Shown here: positions 1 through 11,015 of the stretch, piece after piece
Layout of the letters: each line of letters opens with the position of its first letter
Position numbering within the stretch: the first letter of the stretch is position 1
Program-made: the position numbers and the translations under genes
DNA from: Hexactinellida sp. DTS-2022
Lineage: Eukaryota; Porifera; Hexactinellida
Direction of reading: 5' to 3'
DNA length: 64,000 nucleotides
Assembly (NCBI GenBank): GCA_028753945.1
Contig: JAPNXP010000006.1
Coordinates: 2,728,001 to 2,792,000, forward strand
The notes under the pieces: model-generated
What the model saw: the letters and a program-made list of their open reading frames with translations, nothing else
What the model was told of the DNA's origin: nothing
Database searches by the model: none

Positions 1-483
1 CTATTTTCCTTTGAGAGTTTTTTTTGTACACTGGGAACCGCATTATCAGGGCGCATCAATGCGATGCTCATTCTGTTACACACATACGAACGAAGGCTAA
101 TTAACTTAAAAATTGGGGCCGATTGAATGGATATAGCTATGCGGTTTCCACTGTATGAATGGAGAGGATAGGGCGGCTGTGTGGGGAAAAAGGAGGAGGC
201 CCCAAAAATAATAATTGGTTAATAAAATCAAAACTGATTGAAAAAATAGTTTACATTTTACTGATCTTATAAATATATGTATATCTCTTTCTAGACATTC
301 TCCAAGTTTTAAGTATGATACATTTGAAATAAGTTAATCGTTGTGATTATTTCTTTTAGCTATTATATTGGTAGGCTAGTAACCATAAGTTGTCAGAAAT
401 CTAGGATATATTATAGAAATTCAGGCGAAATAAAAAGGTTTAGACATTTTTAAAAAATCTTTTATTTCGTAACAACAAAGTTT
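1..483. other. AT-rich noncoding DNA
   Basis: No supportable gene or element. The stretch is AT-rich with short homopolymer runs and no long open frame. It may contain the edge of an old element, but I see no terminal repeats. Confidence 0.5.
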
Positions 484-795
484 GTTAGAAATATTTTGTT
501 TGTATTATTTTGTTAATCGTAATCAGATAAGGTAAGTGCTGGCAATTGACGTAATTGACACTGTGTATTATAATTTCGTTTGTGGGCAATACAAAGTTTA
601 CTTTAATTAAGTAATAGGTAACAAACTTACTTAACTTGACAACAAATTTGGTTTAAAATATTTTGTTAGTATTATTTTGTTAATGTAATCAGATAAGGTA
701 TGTGTTGACAATTGAAGTAATTGACACTGTATTAGAATTTCGTAGGTTGGCTGTGAAAATTTAATAACTATAAGTAATAGCTAACAAAGCTACAT
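484..795. repeat. Imperfect tandem duplication, period about 166 bp
   Basis: Two diverged copies of one block follow each other. Each carries a TATTATTTTGTTAAT-like stretch, then AATCAGATAAGGTA, then AATTGACACTGT, then a TAAGTAATAG box. The copies begin near 484 and 650. No coding capacity is seen. Confidence 0.75.
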
Positions 796-842
796 AATTT
801 AAATGTTACTATTATATTTATTATTATTCTATTTAAGAAAGT

Positions 843-1007
843 GGGAAGGGGAGAAAAAGAAATGGCGGGAGATATTCTTTTGGAAGGAGGGGGAAATTCT
901 TACCCTGAGGGGCTTATTGAGGGGGACGATGAGTAGGAGGAGGAGGAGGAGGGAGGACAGGAGGAGGAGGCTGTGGCGAAGGAGGGGGGTTTTGATGGGG
1001 GTATTAT
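843..1007. repeat. Purine-rich (GGA)n tract
   Basis: The + strand is almost entirely G and A, with a (GGA)n core around 930-990. It is low-complexity polypurine DNA that could form triplex structures. The open frame across it (Arg/Glu-rich) follows from composition and is not a gene. Confidence 0.8.
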
Positions 1008-1309
1008 AATAAATTATTTAATGTTGTGTTTTTTTATTTAGTTTATGTATTTATTATTAGGTTTCGTCTTTATATTAATTTAGTATGTTTATTCTGTTTG
1101 TTTGTAATAGTTGTTTTTGTTTTACTTAATTAAAGTTGTGTCTCGGCAATTTTTAGTATTATAACCATATGGTGAATTGGGAAATTAGTAGATTAGGAAA
1201 ACTAGTCAAATCAGATATACATTGGAAATTGGGCGTTTAAGTTGCTATAATTATCAGTAATTTAAATTAATTTAAAAGAGATACTTATTGTAGATAGAAT
1301 ATAACATAT

Positions 1310-1740
1310 AGTGAGACGTTCAAAACAGGTATTCACTCAGAAATTGTTATATACCAGCGTCTCAAAAGAATACAAAATAGCACATCTATGTCTCTGGTTT
1401 ATCTTACTATCGTCTCAAAATTGTTAGAATCTTTTATTCATAATAAAAAGTAAATAAGCGAAAAATTACTTTTATAGTAGCGTCTCAGAATATCACTGTA
1501 TACTTTCTAATAGCACATCCATGGTTTGGTAATGCAATGTCTCAAAATCTCACGCATCTCAAACTTAAATTAAATTCATAATAAAAAGTAAAAATAAGCC
1601 AAAATTTCCTTTTATAGCGTCTCAAAATATCACTGTATAATTTGTAATAGCACATCCATGGTGTATTAAGTGTATCACATAGGCGTCTCAAAATCTCACG
1701 CGTCTCAGAATATCATGCAACAGACCTATTACAGTTCCGA
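1310..1740. repeat. Tandem repeat with GCGTCTCAAAAT and AGCACATCCATGG boxes
   Basis: At least two full units of about 140 bp (roughly 1434-1572 and 1573-1720) plus partial flanking units. Each holds CATAATAAAAAGTAA, then TTTTATAG, GCGTCTCA, AATATCACTGTATA and TAGCACATCCATGG. A diverged copy of the last part occurs at 58033-58140, so the family is dispersed. Noncoding. Confidence 0.75.
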
Positions 1741-2326
1741 TTGTCCGAATTCGTCCTTATTTTACAAACTTGGGCCCTTTGGGAGCAACAAAGTGGCTCA
1801 AATGTGGGAAAACCGTCCTTTTTTTCGAAAATCCAGCAATTCCGACAGAAAATTTGACTTTTTGATATTAGCACCTTCCTAGAGTAACTCAAGGGGAAAT
1901 GGTAGAATGGATTTAACCGATTCAAATTTTAGTAATCTTTATCAATTCTTCAAAACTAAGCTTTTAGTACTATATTATTCTCTATGGGAGCTTAAATATA
2001 GAATTTCAAAAAATCAGTACTTAGAAGCCTTATATTAGAGTGCTAGCAGTATTAAAATAGCCTATACACTATGTCCTTATAGTTTAGGAAGTATTAGCTT
2101 ACTAGGATAAACGAGTAGTTAGTTATAGATACTCACTAATGCGTTTATAGTTGGAACCAGCGATAATACAAGGTTCCCATTGACTTTGAGGTTACTAGCG
2201 TTATTAATTAAGACACAAAAAACACAAAATGGATAGTTATCCAGAAAAATATATAACTAGGGGATGAACAAAGTGTCGTGGCACCATGGGTATTTTGATG
2301 AAGTTTACGCCCATGGATGGTGTAAT

Positions 2327-2503
2327 CAGTGGCGGCGCTAGCCCGGTGCCACTGGTGGGACACAGCCTGCCTAAGGTGGGGCATAGCCTACCTCAGGTGG
2401 GGCACACTAACATTAATTTAGGCTTGTGCCCAACCTCAGGTGGGGTAGCTCAAATTCAGGTGGGGCACAGGCCCCACCTGGCCTCACCCCCCGGCCGCCC
2501 CTG
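2327..2503. mobile_element. hAT-type MITE, CAGTGGCGGCG family
   Basis: A GC-rich 177-bp block begins CAGTGGCGGCGCTAGC and ends CCGCCCCTG. The flanking 8-mers GGTGTAAT (2319-2326) and GGTGTGAT (2504-2511) match at 7 of 8 positions, as expected for an aged hAT 8-bp TSD. Inside are several CTCAGGTGGGGCAC repeats. The same family recurs at 10676-10810, and its terminus matches the right end of the hAT relic at 9922. Open frames here are byproducts of composition. Confidence 0.85.
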
Positions 2504-2931
2504 GGTGTGATCAACAAAGTGCGTAAAATTGTGAGACTATTCAAGCGTTCCCCTCTTAGAAAAGAAGTTCTGCAAACGTATATACGAGAGAAACATCTGA
2601 ATGGATTACAGTTATTTCTGGATTGTAAGACCCGTAGGAGCTCACTTCTAAACACAGTGGGCATTTGGGTGGGAAAAGGCTACTTTTTTGTAATCCCAAA
2701 TCACTTAATCATTTCCTCCATTGAAATTCAGCATACGGTACTTTAAAACATAGGAATATAAATTTTCACTCATATCTAACCATAAAATTGTTGTTATGGT
2801 GATGATTGCCAAAGCATTTGAACATTAGGAATTTAATTTTGCGGTTTATCAAAATGACTAGGTACATTGGCAATGAACCTAATCAGTTTGAATCATTGCG
2901 ATTTGAATCAATGAATCATTGCGATATAATA

Positions 2932-3235
2932 TCAGTGACGGATTTAGGGGGGCACAAGGGGCACGTGCCCCCCGTTGAAAAAATTGCCAATAAAATAGGT
3001 ACAAAATAAGGTGATGCAACCGAAAAATATTAGAGCAGGGTTTCATACAGGGGGTTGTAGGGGGTCATTTGCCCACCCCTGCTTCTTCAAGTGCCCCCCT
3101 AGAAAAACCACTTACACTAAGAAGTTTAATTTATGCCCCCCCCTTAAGAACATCGTATTCAAGAGTGCCCCCCTTGAGAATTTACATAACCCAGAAAGCC
3201 CTCCTTGTATGCAAATCCTGTATGAAACACTGTAG
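2932..3235. repeat. Degenerate G/C-run repeat, probable hAT-type fragment
   Basis: It begins CAGTGACGGATTTAGGGGGG, a typical hAT MITE-like start, followed by several runs of GGGG/CCCC and TGCCCCCC boxes. I could not find a matching right terminus, so boundaries are approximate. Confidence 0.45.
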
Positions 3236-3494
3236 AGTACACCACGCAGCTTCCAAGAAGGCTATAATTTAGTCTTTCTTAAAAATAATGATAATTAAAA
3301 GTTTGTATAAATAGGTTATTTGAGCGTGTCTAATCTAAAATAATTTCAGGCGGGATACACCCAAGATCCCCTTGGTTCGCCCGCTCCGGTGCCTACCCCT
3401 TATACAATCCTGGATCCCCCCCTGATATGTATAAATTACTAAATTGATTGATTGATTTCAGGTATATTTTATAACTATATCTATATAAAGTTGT

Positions 3495-3526
3495 TTGTGT
3501 GTGTGTGTGTGGTGTGTGTGTGTGTA
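3495..3526. repeat. (GT)n microsatellite
   Basis: About 15 GT dinucleotides, interrupted once by GG. Confidence 0.95.
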
Positions 3527-3587
3527 TGTCCTCACATCTCCTCTGAGAGTTCTCAACAGATCTGAACCAAATTTTGTAAGTCACTTA

Positions 3588-3772
3588 CAGGGTTTCATCC
3601 AGGCGTATGCAACGCGCCTGGAGGCGCGTAAATTTGGATGAAAATTTTTCTAGGCGCGCGAAAATCGAGAGATGCTCCCATAGACTTAATACAATATGAG
3701 TAATTTAGGCGCGTGGGAGCGATCTCAAACTGAATCTAGGCGCGCGGGAAATTTAGTCTGGATGAAAGCCTG
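3588..3772. mobile_element. hAT-type MITE with perfect 8-bp TSD
   Basis: 185 bp with terminal inverted repeats CAGGGTTTCATCCAG and CTGGATGAAAGCCTG. It is flanked by GTCACTTA at 3580-3587 and 3773-3780, an exact 8-bp target duplication. The interior repeats the box GGCGCG on both strands. No coding capacity; it would depend on a hAT transposase supplied in trans. Confidence 0.92.
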
Positions 3773-3780
3773 GTCACTTA

Positions 3781-5723
3781 TGTGCTACCCAACCACCCTG
3801 AATAAGGAATTTTTAGAGACACCTATATTTCTCGCGTAGTTAACTCAAAATATGTGATTTTTTTGGCACCTTCCCATACATTTCAATGGGAATTATCAAA
3901 AGTTCACAGTGCTGCTAGAAAAACATTTCAAACGTGCAATCTAAGTTTTAGTGTATGAGGAATCCAAATATGATATTTTAAAGTCAATATAATGCATAAT
4001 TTCCAATTTATCACATGCATATTTTTCACACTTTGCGAGGGTACCGACCTTGACCTATCAGATTGCAGAGTTTTCACATTATATTGACTCTAGTTTTATT
4101 GGTCTATAATTCAATGGGTCAATTGTGTATGAAATAAAACAACAATTGAATGTCCCTTGCTATAGCTGACATGATTTACCAATAAAATTTCAGCTTGCAT
4201 TGAGTTGTCAATAGTCTCATTCCTATGGTCCCCGTAATATAAATACAACTGTTTACAATATTGTTAACTTCTGTCATATCCGTCATATTAGATATCCGTC
4301 ATATTTCAAATCATAAACTCATTATAATAAATCCCATGGATTTGAATACCGCGGCGAAGCTCGGGCACCCGGCTAGTATTGTATAATTCTGTATATGGAG
4401 TGCAGAGCCGTGCCACTAATACAAACTGACCAGGTCAAACCTGGGCAAAATTATTCCAGGCCAGGTCTCATTACCTTGCTGAGTTTCAAAACAAATAATA
4501 AGATAATGTTTAAATAAACTAGTATACTTTTCTAGCGAAAACTCAAATAAAGGAAACCATGATATTAAGAGTTTAATAAAGGGTGTTCCTTATAGGAAAC
4601 TGATAAATCACTATAGAACATCTCTATAGATTCTCTGAATACTTCTAACTAACCTCATAACTTAGCCAGCCTAAAAATAGCTAAGAATTTATTCATTCAA
4701 GTGCATATTGAATTGTTTTGTCTAGGTATGGATTCTTTTAATATACAGTTATGGGCGTCTATTCAATATAACAATTACATTGTCAAGCAATTACTTAGTT
4801 TCTAATTGTTCTAGAATGTTCTCTAGCTCAATTCAACTATATAAAGGCCTAATCTTTCCAAGCAGTGAACAATAACATGTGATTTCTATTTTCTTCAACA
4901 AATATGAAGGGGAGAGCGTCTGAGGTAGGGATGTATGAATATTTATTTTAGTTTTAAGATTCTTTCTCTATTATTAGTAGAAGTTCGGTGTTTTTTTGCT
5001 TTTTTCTAACTGATTTTTAACTGTTAGTGGTATAGAACTTGTAGAAAAAATTTGAGCTCTTAACCTATCTTGATTTCGTCAAACTCCGTGACATTAGCCC
5101 TCAAACACCGGCATTTAAATTATATTGAGAAAAAGGCCATAAAGAATCCCCACATGATTAAATTTACGAAGTAGTATTCGATAACTATACCATCTAACTT
5201 AAAATGGATTCATGATGTTACTAGGAAGTTGGAACTAAGCTCTAGCTTATTATTTTACTACAAAGTTCATGGTTTCATTTCTGAAATGACACCACCATAT
5301 ATGGGTATGTAAATTTATAGAAGAGTGACCATTTGGTTACTAGTCTCATTTGTTCTCCCAATGAGTTTGTAATGGGATATTGATGTGAATAGATGGTTAG
5401 ATCTAAGCTCTAGAGTTTATACTTTAGTTGATATAAATTTTGCTGTGTCATCAAAATTGGGCACATTACATGCCCTATAGGGACCATTTTGAAAACGGAG
5501 CGTGTTAGGGTCCCAAAATGTATTATGAACGGATAGGAAGTCGAGTATTGCGAGCATTTTGAGACGTAAATTTGATTCTAGCTGCTCGGGTGACCGATAC
5601 AAAAAATGGACAAGAAAACGTACCCTCGAATGAGATTATAGACCATAAATGTTAAGATTTTCACTTTTTGCATATTTTTTTGATCAATTGTTGTTTATTT
5701 TCGTCAGTGATTGCTAGGATAGA
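3781..5723. other. Noncoding AT-rich DNA
   Basis: I see no supportable gene. The only recognisable item is a short Helitron-like 3' end at about 4348-4376. The rest is AT-rich unique or very old sequence. Confidence 0.5.
4348..4380 (+). mobile_element. Helitron-like 3' terminus (solo)
   Basis: The GC-rich stretch ACCGCGGCGAAGC..GGCACCCGGCTAGTATT ends in CTAGT after a short hairpin-capable region, the arrangement of Helitron 3' ends. Similar ends with GCGAAGCG and CTAGTA occur near 41508-41545 and 50430-50512. No Rep/helicase gene is present. Confidence 0.4.
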
Positions 5724-5731
5724 GTAATGAT

Positions 5732-5898
5732 CATAGGCGTCGTAAACCGCCCGGGTGCCCGGAAATGTCCGGGCGGGCCGAAGGGATTGTCCCTATGCTA
5801 CTAACACTAAACTCCGAGTTTACCCGGAGTTTACCCGGACATTACCCGGAATTTCCGGGCGGGCCGAAGGAATGACCTTTGCATTTACGACGCCTATG
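5732..5898. mobile_element. hAT-type MITE, CATAGGCGTCG family
   Basis: 167 bp with inverted termini CATAGGCGTCGTAAA and TTTACGACGCCTATG. It has an exact 8-bp duplication, GTAATGAT, at 5724-5731 and 5899-5906. The interior carries CCGGGCGGGCCGAAGG twice and palindromic CCCGG motifs. A related element is at 9139-9284. Confidence 0.92.
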
Positions 5899-6186
5899 GT
5901 AATGATACCACCAATTCTACCATTGGTGAGGAATACAGTACTGATAATAGTTCAAAGTGGAGAAACCAGTGATCCGCTGTACAAAATAGCTCATAACTCT
6001 GAAAATACGCGTGGACGAGACTCAAGACCATATACAAACGTTAGTTATGGTCCTTCGGCAGTGTTTGGTACAAAAAAAAAATGGGTCATGTTGTCTTTTG
6101 GAGCGAAATTTCCGCTTTGTATTTGGCTTCTATATTTGACAAATAAATTTATAACACGAAAGATTGTGTTGCTGGTAAAATATTTC

Positions 6187-6284
6187 GTCCAGAAAGATGT
6201 CGCCTAAGTGATGAACGTTTCGAACAATTTATTTTCATTAATTGCAACCAAGAAAAGTATAGTATAGTTAAACTAGGTAATTTA
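6187..6284 (+). pseudogene. hAT transposase C-terminal fragment
   Basis: One frame reads FRPERCRLSDERFEQFIF, which resembles the end of hAT dimerisation domains (usually RRxRLSDxxFExLxFxxxN). The frame is open only briefly, and upstream coding is not recognisable. Treated as a short relic; the family call is from memory of the motif. Confidence 0.5.
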
Positions 6285-6379
6285 TGATAGAAATAATATT
6301 TAATAATAATTATCGTTTTCTGTGAGAATTTTTGTTTAATTTGGTAATTGCTAAATCGTATTTGTTTTTGTATTTGTAA

Positions 6380-6476
6380 TTTAATTTGAATCTATTAATT
6401 TAGGCGTAATTGTATTCGTATTTGGTTTCTGCTCAGTGTATTTGTATTTGAAAAATGTATTTGAACCCCACCCCTG
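6380..6476. repeat. TATTTGTATTTG repeat ending in hAT-like CCACCCCTG
   Basis: Irregular repeats of GTATTTGTATTTG end TTTGAACCCCACCCCTG, a hAT-like right terminus. The same repeat flavour occurs in 12101-12876 and at 19130-19219, so this is the end of a dispersed nonautonomous family. The left end is not recognised here. Confidence 0.5.
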
Positions 6477-6608
6477 TATATCACTGTGCTGCACATGTTC
6501 TTAATTTAGTTCTCACAGATAGCTGCTGTTCTTGTTTGGAAGCTAATTCTTTTTTGGTGTAGTAGAAAAGACATACGTATGTATTTTTCACTAACAGTCA
6601 CCTACGGC

Positions 6609-7779
6609 TTGTTGAACTTTCTAACGCTCAGGATAAATGCAATGTCCCAATTTACGCTTGAAGAAGCTGTGTGTTACACGATGGGCATCACGTGTTGATG
6701 CTGTAAGTACACTAATGAAAATTTATCCAGCAAAATTTTGTACGCCCTGGAAGTTATTGAGGCGAAGGAATCAAAAGCTATTAAAACAGCAGATTGTAGT
6801 GGACTTATTACGGAACTGATGAAATTTGAATTTTGTTGGGTTTATTTATTTGGGAAGATTTACTGAGACTAGTAAAGTCCCTCTCCGATTATCTGCAGTC
6901 TTAAAAAATGGATATGCTACATGCATGGTGCAGAACTAATTTTGACAACCATAAAGACACTTCGGGATCGGAGAACGAAGAATGTTTCAAGAAATTACTT
7001 GAAGAAAGTAGCAAATTTGCCTCAGAAGTTGGAATTGAACCTGTATTTGAAATGCCAAGGGAATTAAGTAGGGATGATGCAATTACTGATCCAGAAAAAA
7101 AATTTAGGATCAATTTCTTTTATACTATTTATGATACATGTTTATTGCAATACGAACCAGGTTTGATGACTTCCATCTAATTGGCAGGAGATTTGCGGTA
7201 CTGCTGCCAACTCATTTTGAAGATGAAGATGCCGAAAGCTGCTTGAGTCAATTGGCTGTCTTGTATAGCGTTGACATTGATCCACTACATACAATATCTG
7301 AGTACAATATTTATAGAAGAATGTACTATGATTTCTGGCAATATTCTACTGATTCTCCGGGAACTTTAGAAGAAATGTGTAAATTCCTTGTCTTGACTGG
7401 TTTTGAAAAAGCATTCCCAAACTTGTCTATACTCTTAAGAATCTCAACACTCTTCCAGTATCTACTGCTGGTGTAGAAAGAAGCTTCGATAGGTTAAATT
7501 TGATAAAAACATATCTGAGATCAACAATGCATCAAGAAAGGTTCTCAAGCCTTGCTCTGCTTTCTATAGAACATGAACTAGCTGATTCTTTGGACTATGG
7601 TGAAGTAATTTCCACGTTTGCTCAAATGAAGACTAGAAGAAAGAATTAATAGTTTATTAGATTAGAATTTAGTGCTATATTTAGGGAATAGTAAATTAGG
7701 TAATATTTTAGAGATTATCTATTATAATTTTTTTTCTGTAGGCTTTGTCCGCTTGATAAAAATCCTGGTTACGCCACTG
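6609..7779 (+). pseudogene. hAT transposase relic hAT-A (ZMYM1-like)
   Basis: Three frames must be joined to follow the protein. The order is LCVTRWASRVDAV (the TRW-S-R motif of ZMYM-type hAT proteins, near 6650), a middle region at 6908-7400 (FKKLLEESSKFASE..DFWQYS) and the C-terminal dimerisation motif LPVSTAGVERSFDRLN..KTYLRSTMHQERFSSLAL at about 7450-7560, with a stop near 7649. Frameshifts lie near 6695, 7145 and 7430, so no protein is made. The right terminus is probably GGTTACGCCACTG ending at 7779. The left terminus was not found. Confidence 0.75.
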
Positions 7780-8607
7780 TGTTCAGTGTACTGTATCCGG
7801 CACTCCAGATAGCTGCAACATTCCCGGTATCAAGTGCTTCTGCTGAAAGGTCATTTTCCGTAATGAAGAGAATTAAGACTTGGCTACGAGCTGCTAAGAG
7901 TAATTGTCGTCTAAGCTATCTTGCCGTGATCAATATGAACATTGAGGAAACAAGCAAGATTGCCGACCAAGACCAGGCCTGGGGTAATAGTAATATGTAA
8001 TAATAATTGTATTAGTGACGATTACATTTTAGAAGTAATAGTAATAGTAATAAGTAATAGTGTTTCAAATAGGATGTAATAGTAATAGTAATAGTAATAG
8101 AACCTATTGTAATAGGAATTATCTATTACAATTCTATAACTTCGGACTGGCTTATTTGATTTTTCGTGAAGAAATAGGAAGTTGTTGAAATAAAATTAAG
8201 GCAAGATGATTATCGTTTTGAATTTGTCACTTTATTAAAATTAGTTGTTTTATTGAAATTAGTTGTTTGCTTAGATTAGATAATATGTTTTGTTCATGGT
8301 TCTTGCCAGGATTTTTTGTTGTAAGGGTACATGAGAGTGAGATATTACTTAATGTCAATGTTTTAATGAAACCTTCAAAAAATAATACGACATGTCACTG
8401 GCGCCCAACTTGCCATTCTGGGATGGGGCCCCCATCTCGAGATTTTTCCTGGGATGGGAATGTATGGATTCCCATCCCGAGAATCTGTCGAATGGAGGAA
8501 ATCTGCGATTACTTACAAACACAATTAAGGAGATGGAATGTCGATTTCAGGAAATCAACTATGGCAACATTTAATCTATTACTATTTCTAAATATACTGT
8601 AAGATGC

Positions 8608-9120
8608 TATCTATCCAAATCCGAAAGAAAAATTTAATTCTGACATTTCTTAAACCTTTTGACGCCACTAGAGGTCAAAATCGCAGACATTTTGTAAAAA
8701 ATAATCCGCAAAAATTTCCTGGGAGTGACCTTTGAATACCATAGCATATCTCAAAATGCATAAGTCGTGGAGCGAAATCTTTCCCTAAAAAATGATCCTT
8801 ATTAGTTGTTCTTGTGATTATGCCGTGTCGATTTTCAACTTTAATACAAAGTTATAGAGTTAATAATTATATAATGCCAAAATTCTCATAAAATCGAGTT
8901 ATTATTTGAAAATCTATAGAATAAAGAATTTAATCTATATCGTAAATTCTGTGCGGCATAATTACTTCTAATAATATAGTAGAGTTAAACTTGCACTTAT
9001 AATAGAACTTCCGCCAAATAGAGTAAATAGCTAGAATTTATATTGACGAGTATGGATTCATTATTAGGCTATTTTAAACTATTGATATCTAATTTAAATT
9101 TTCAATTTAGAGAATTGTGG
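8608..9120 (+). repeat. Dispersed noncoding repeat R2, copy 1
   Basis: This block is similar in inverse orientation to 41885-42575. Shared landmarks include AAAGTTGAAAATCGACA, TTTGACGtCACTAnAGGTCAAAAT, ATTTTCAAATAAT-like and AAATGATCCTTAT-like stretches. There is no open frame or terminal repeat that I can see, so its class is unknown. Confidence 0.65.
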
Positions 9121-9138
9121 TTATGCTGTTATATATAA

Positions 9139-9284
9139 CATAGGCGTAGCACGCGGTCCGGCTGGTCCGGCAATGGCCGGACCAGTTTTAATTTATTCTA
9201 CTATATTATATAGGAAGGTCCGGTTATGGCCGGACCACTTTAACTGTTTGGCCGGAGAGTTTTCAGAGCCGTGCGACGCCCGTG
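9139..9284. mobile_element. Short MITE with GGCGTAGCACG ends
   Basis: CATAGGCGTAGCACGCGG at the left faces CCGTGCGACGCCCGTG at the right, and the interior repeats GGTCCGG/CCGGACC several times. It resembles 5732-5898. No convincing target duplication remains, so the boundaries are approximate. Confidence 0.6.
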
Positions 9285-9953
9285 TTTTCCTATTAAATAT
9301 TAGCACAAATCAAGTGAGTCCCCATCCCGACATTTTGGAAACTTGGGCGCCACTGCATGTGAATAAAGGGTACAATAGCATTCAAGAAGGGCATGCACCT
9401 TTTGATAGAGGCCTAGCGAGAACCTTGGTTTTGTTTGTGTGGGATAATCATTTAAAATAATAAACTTCAGACATTCTGAATCATAGCAAAGTCTTAGTAA
9501 ATGTCTAGTAATTTGTAATAGTAATAGTAAAAGTAATAATAAAAGTAATAGTAATAGTAATATATTACATATTATAATAATGTAATTGTAATAGTAATAG
9601 TAATAGGAAGAAATATAAGTAATAGTAATAGTAATATATTACATTTTAGAGTAATTGACCCCAGGCCTGACCCAGACACCGTGATAGATCATTTCGAAAA
9701 AAGGGGGAAATCTTCGGATCGAATTAGACTAAACAGGGTATTCTGTAATTGTTTGTATGCTTTGAGTTGCGATAATGTAGTGAAATACCAAAAATCTAAA
9801 TTATTTATCTTGTCTATATTTTGCCACTGACAAATTTTATGTAATCTTTCTTGTGAAGCTCCCAAACGGGGTGGAGAGATAATCTTGTGGGCTTTACCCT
9901 CCCCCCCGTAGCGCCGCCACTGCCCCACACTCATGACATTTTTTTCCCACAAA

Positions 9954-9991
9954 ACAATAAGCGCCAAGCGCTTATTCGAAGCCATACGGTA
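9954..9991. mobile_element. Solo terminus of MITE family M2
   Basis: CAATAAGCGCCAAGCGCTTATTCGAAGCCATACGGTA matches the right end of the M2 elements seen complete at 49216-49477. The remainder is missing or diverged. Confidence 0.6.
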
Positions 9992-10675
9992 TGTACGTAG
10001 TATAGCCGACTAGTTGTTCAAATTAACATAACTACGGAACGAAGGAAGGTAAGGAGAAACAAACACGAAACGAAATTAAATTATAATTGGACATGACACT
10101 AACAAGAAACATTTAATAAAATGCATTCTCAAGAATTGTAGTCTATTAATGAATAAAGCTGGGAAATGTAAATTGTGAACCCGCAAAGCAACAATATACC
10201 AGAATACATTTAATTAATGAGGACAACTCAAGCTTTCACTAAATAAAAACGAGAAATAATTGTGATTTAGATAGATACATGATGATTAGTATATGTCCTC
10301 ATTAGATACAATAAGTAACCGGACCCATAGCCAGTGGGGGCTGAGCCACCCCCCCCATGCAATACCCATAGCCCCACCCACTATCACTTTCTGGCTACAG
10401 GCCTGTATCAGCGGTTTATCTAGGATTTTCTTGATCGGCACTTTTTTCATAAAAGTTACATTTTTATGGCACCCTAAAGGTGTCAGCCATAATACAATAT
10501 CGGTATAATTCAATGCTAAAGCATTATTTGAAGGTAAAATATATGTACGGTACCCTAACTGGGATTTATCCAGGAATTTCTAATGTCAAAAAATCTTGTG
10601 AGAGACCTTGCACCAAATTAAGTGCCAACCCGGCACCCAAATGGAATCACACTGCAAGCACTTTTGCACTTCAAC
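9992..10675. other. Noncoding stretch with GC-rich repeat fragments
   Basis: No gene. At 10320-10410 a C-rich block (AGCCAGTGGGGGCTGAGCC, then ACCCACTATC) looks like a degenerate hAT-type fragment. The rest is AT-rich. Confidence 0.45.
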
Positions 10676-10810
10676 CAGTGGCGGTGCTAGCGCGGTACCA
10701 CTGGTGGACACACTAACAATAATTTAAGCCAGTGTCCACCTCAGGTGGGCATGAGGTGGGGCACGCTCAAATTCAGGTGGGGCATAGGCCCCACCCTCCC
10801 ACCGCCCCTG
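10676..10810. mobile_element. hAT-type MITE, CAGTGGCGG family, copy 2
   Basis: It starts CAGTGGCGGTGCTAGCG and ends CCACCGCCCCTG. The internal CTCAGGTGGGCA and CTCAAATTCAGGTGGGGCA blocks are shared with 2327-2503. Flanking octamers ACTTCAAC and ACCTCAAG match at 6 of 8, consistent with an old 8-bp duplication. Confidence 0.8.
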
Positions 10811-11015
10811 ACCTCAAGCGATGCCTGGATGGCACCTAAAAGTGCCGGTCAGGCACTTGGATAAACCCCTGGGTATTCAATCATAATGCACATACAATAA
10901 AATAATAGAAAAGCATTCTGTGCGATAATTGAATAAAAAATGATTAAAATCCCTACTTTTCGAAGCCTCATATACATATCCATTAACTTAACATAATGAA
11001 TCTAGCCTAACAGTA

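Larger units (their letters stand above)
7974..9669. mobile_element. hAT-type nonautonomous element inserted in hAT-B
   Basis: It begins CAGGCCTGGGGTAATAG and ends TTGACCCCAGGCCTG, with flanking 8-mers ACCAAGAC (7966-7973) and ACCCAGAC (9670-9677) matching at 7 of 8. Both ends carry TAATAG repeats (about 8030-8125 and 9515-9650). The 1.7 kb interior holds a copy of repeat R2 (8608-9120) and a small MITE (9139-9284). No transposase frame. Removing it restores the hAT-B reading frame. Confidence 0.85.
7780..9830 (+). pseudogene. hAT transposase relic hAT-B, C-terminal part, split by insertion
   Basis: Residues around ATFPVSSASAERSFSVMKRI (7812-7870) are the hAT C-terminal dimerisation domain. 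The frame runs to 7973, is broken by a 1.7 kb insertion, and resumes at 9670 as DPDTVIDHFEKRGKS with a stop at 9828. The likely element terminus is TAGCGCCGCCACTG ending at 9922, which matches the ends of the MITEs at 2327 and 10676. Its 5' part is absent because hAT-A abuts it at 7779. Confidence 0.78.

Noticed and set aside
2286-2746. Pro/Gly-rich ORFs on both strands
   Set aside because: They are translations of the GC-rich MITE at 2327-2503; composition explains the open frames.
4348-4380. tRNA or other structured RNA gene
   Set aside because: The GC-rich hairpin lacks the A and B box layout and recurs as a repeat terminus elsewhere in the window.
5755-6207. 150-residue ORF on the plus strand
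   Set aside because: It starts inside the hAT MITE 5732-5898 and runs through unrelated DNA. Its N-terminal part is translated CCGGGCGG repeats.
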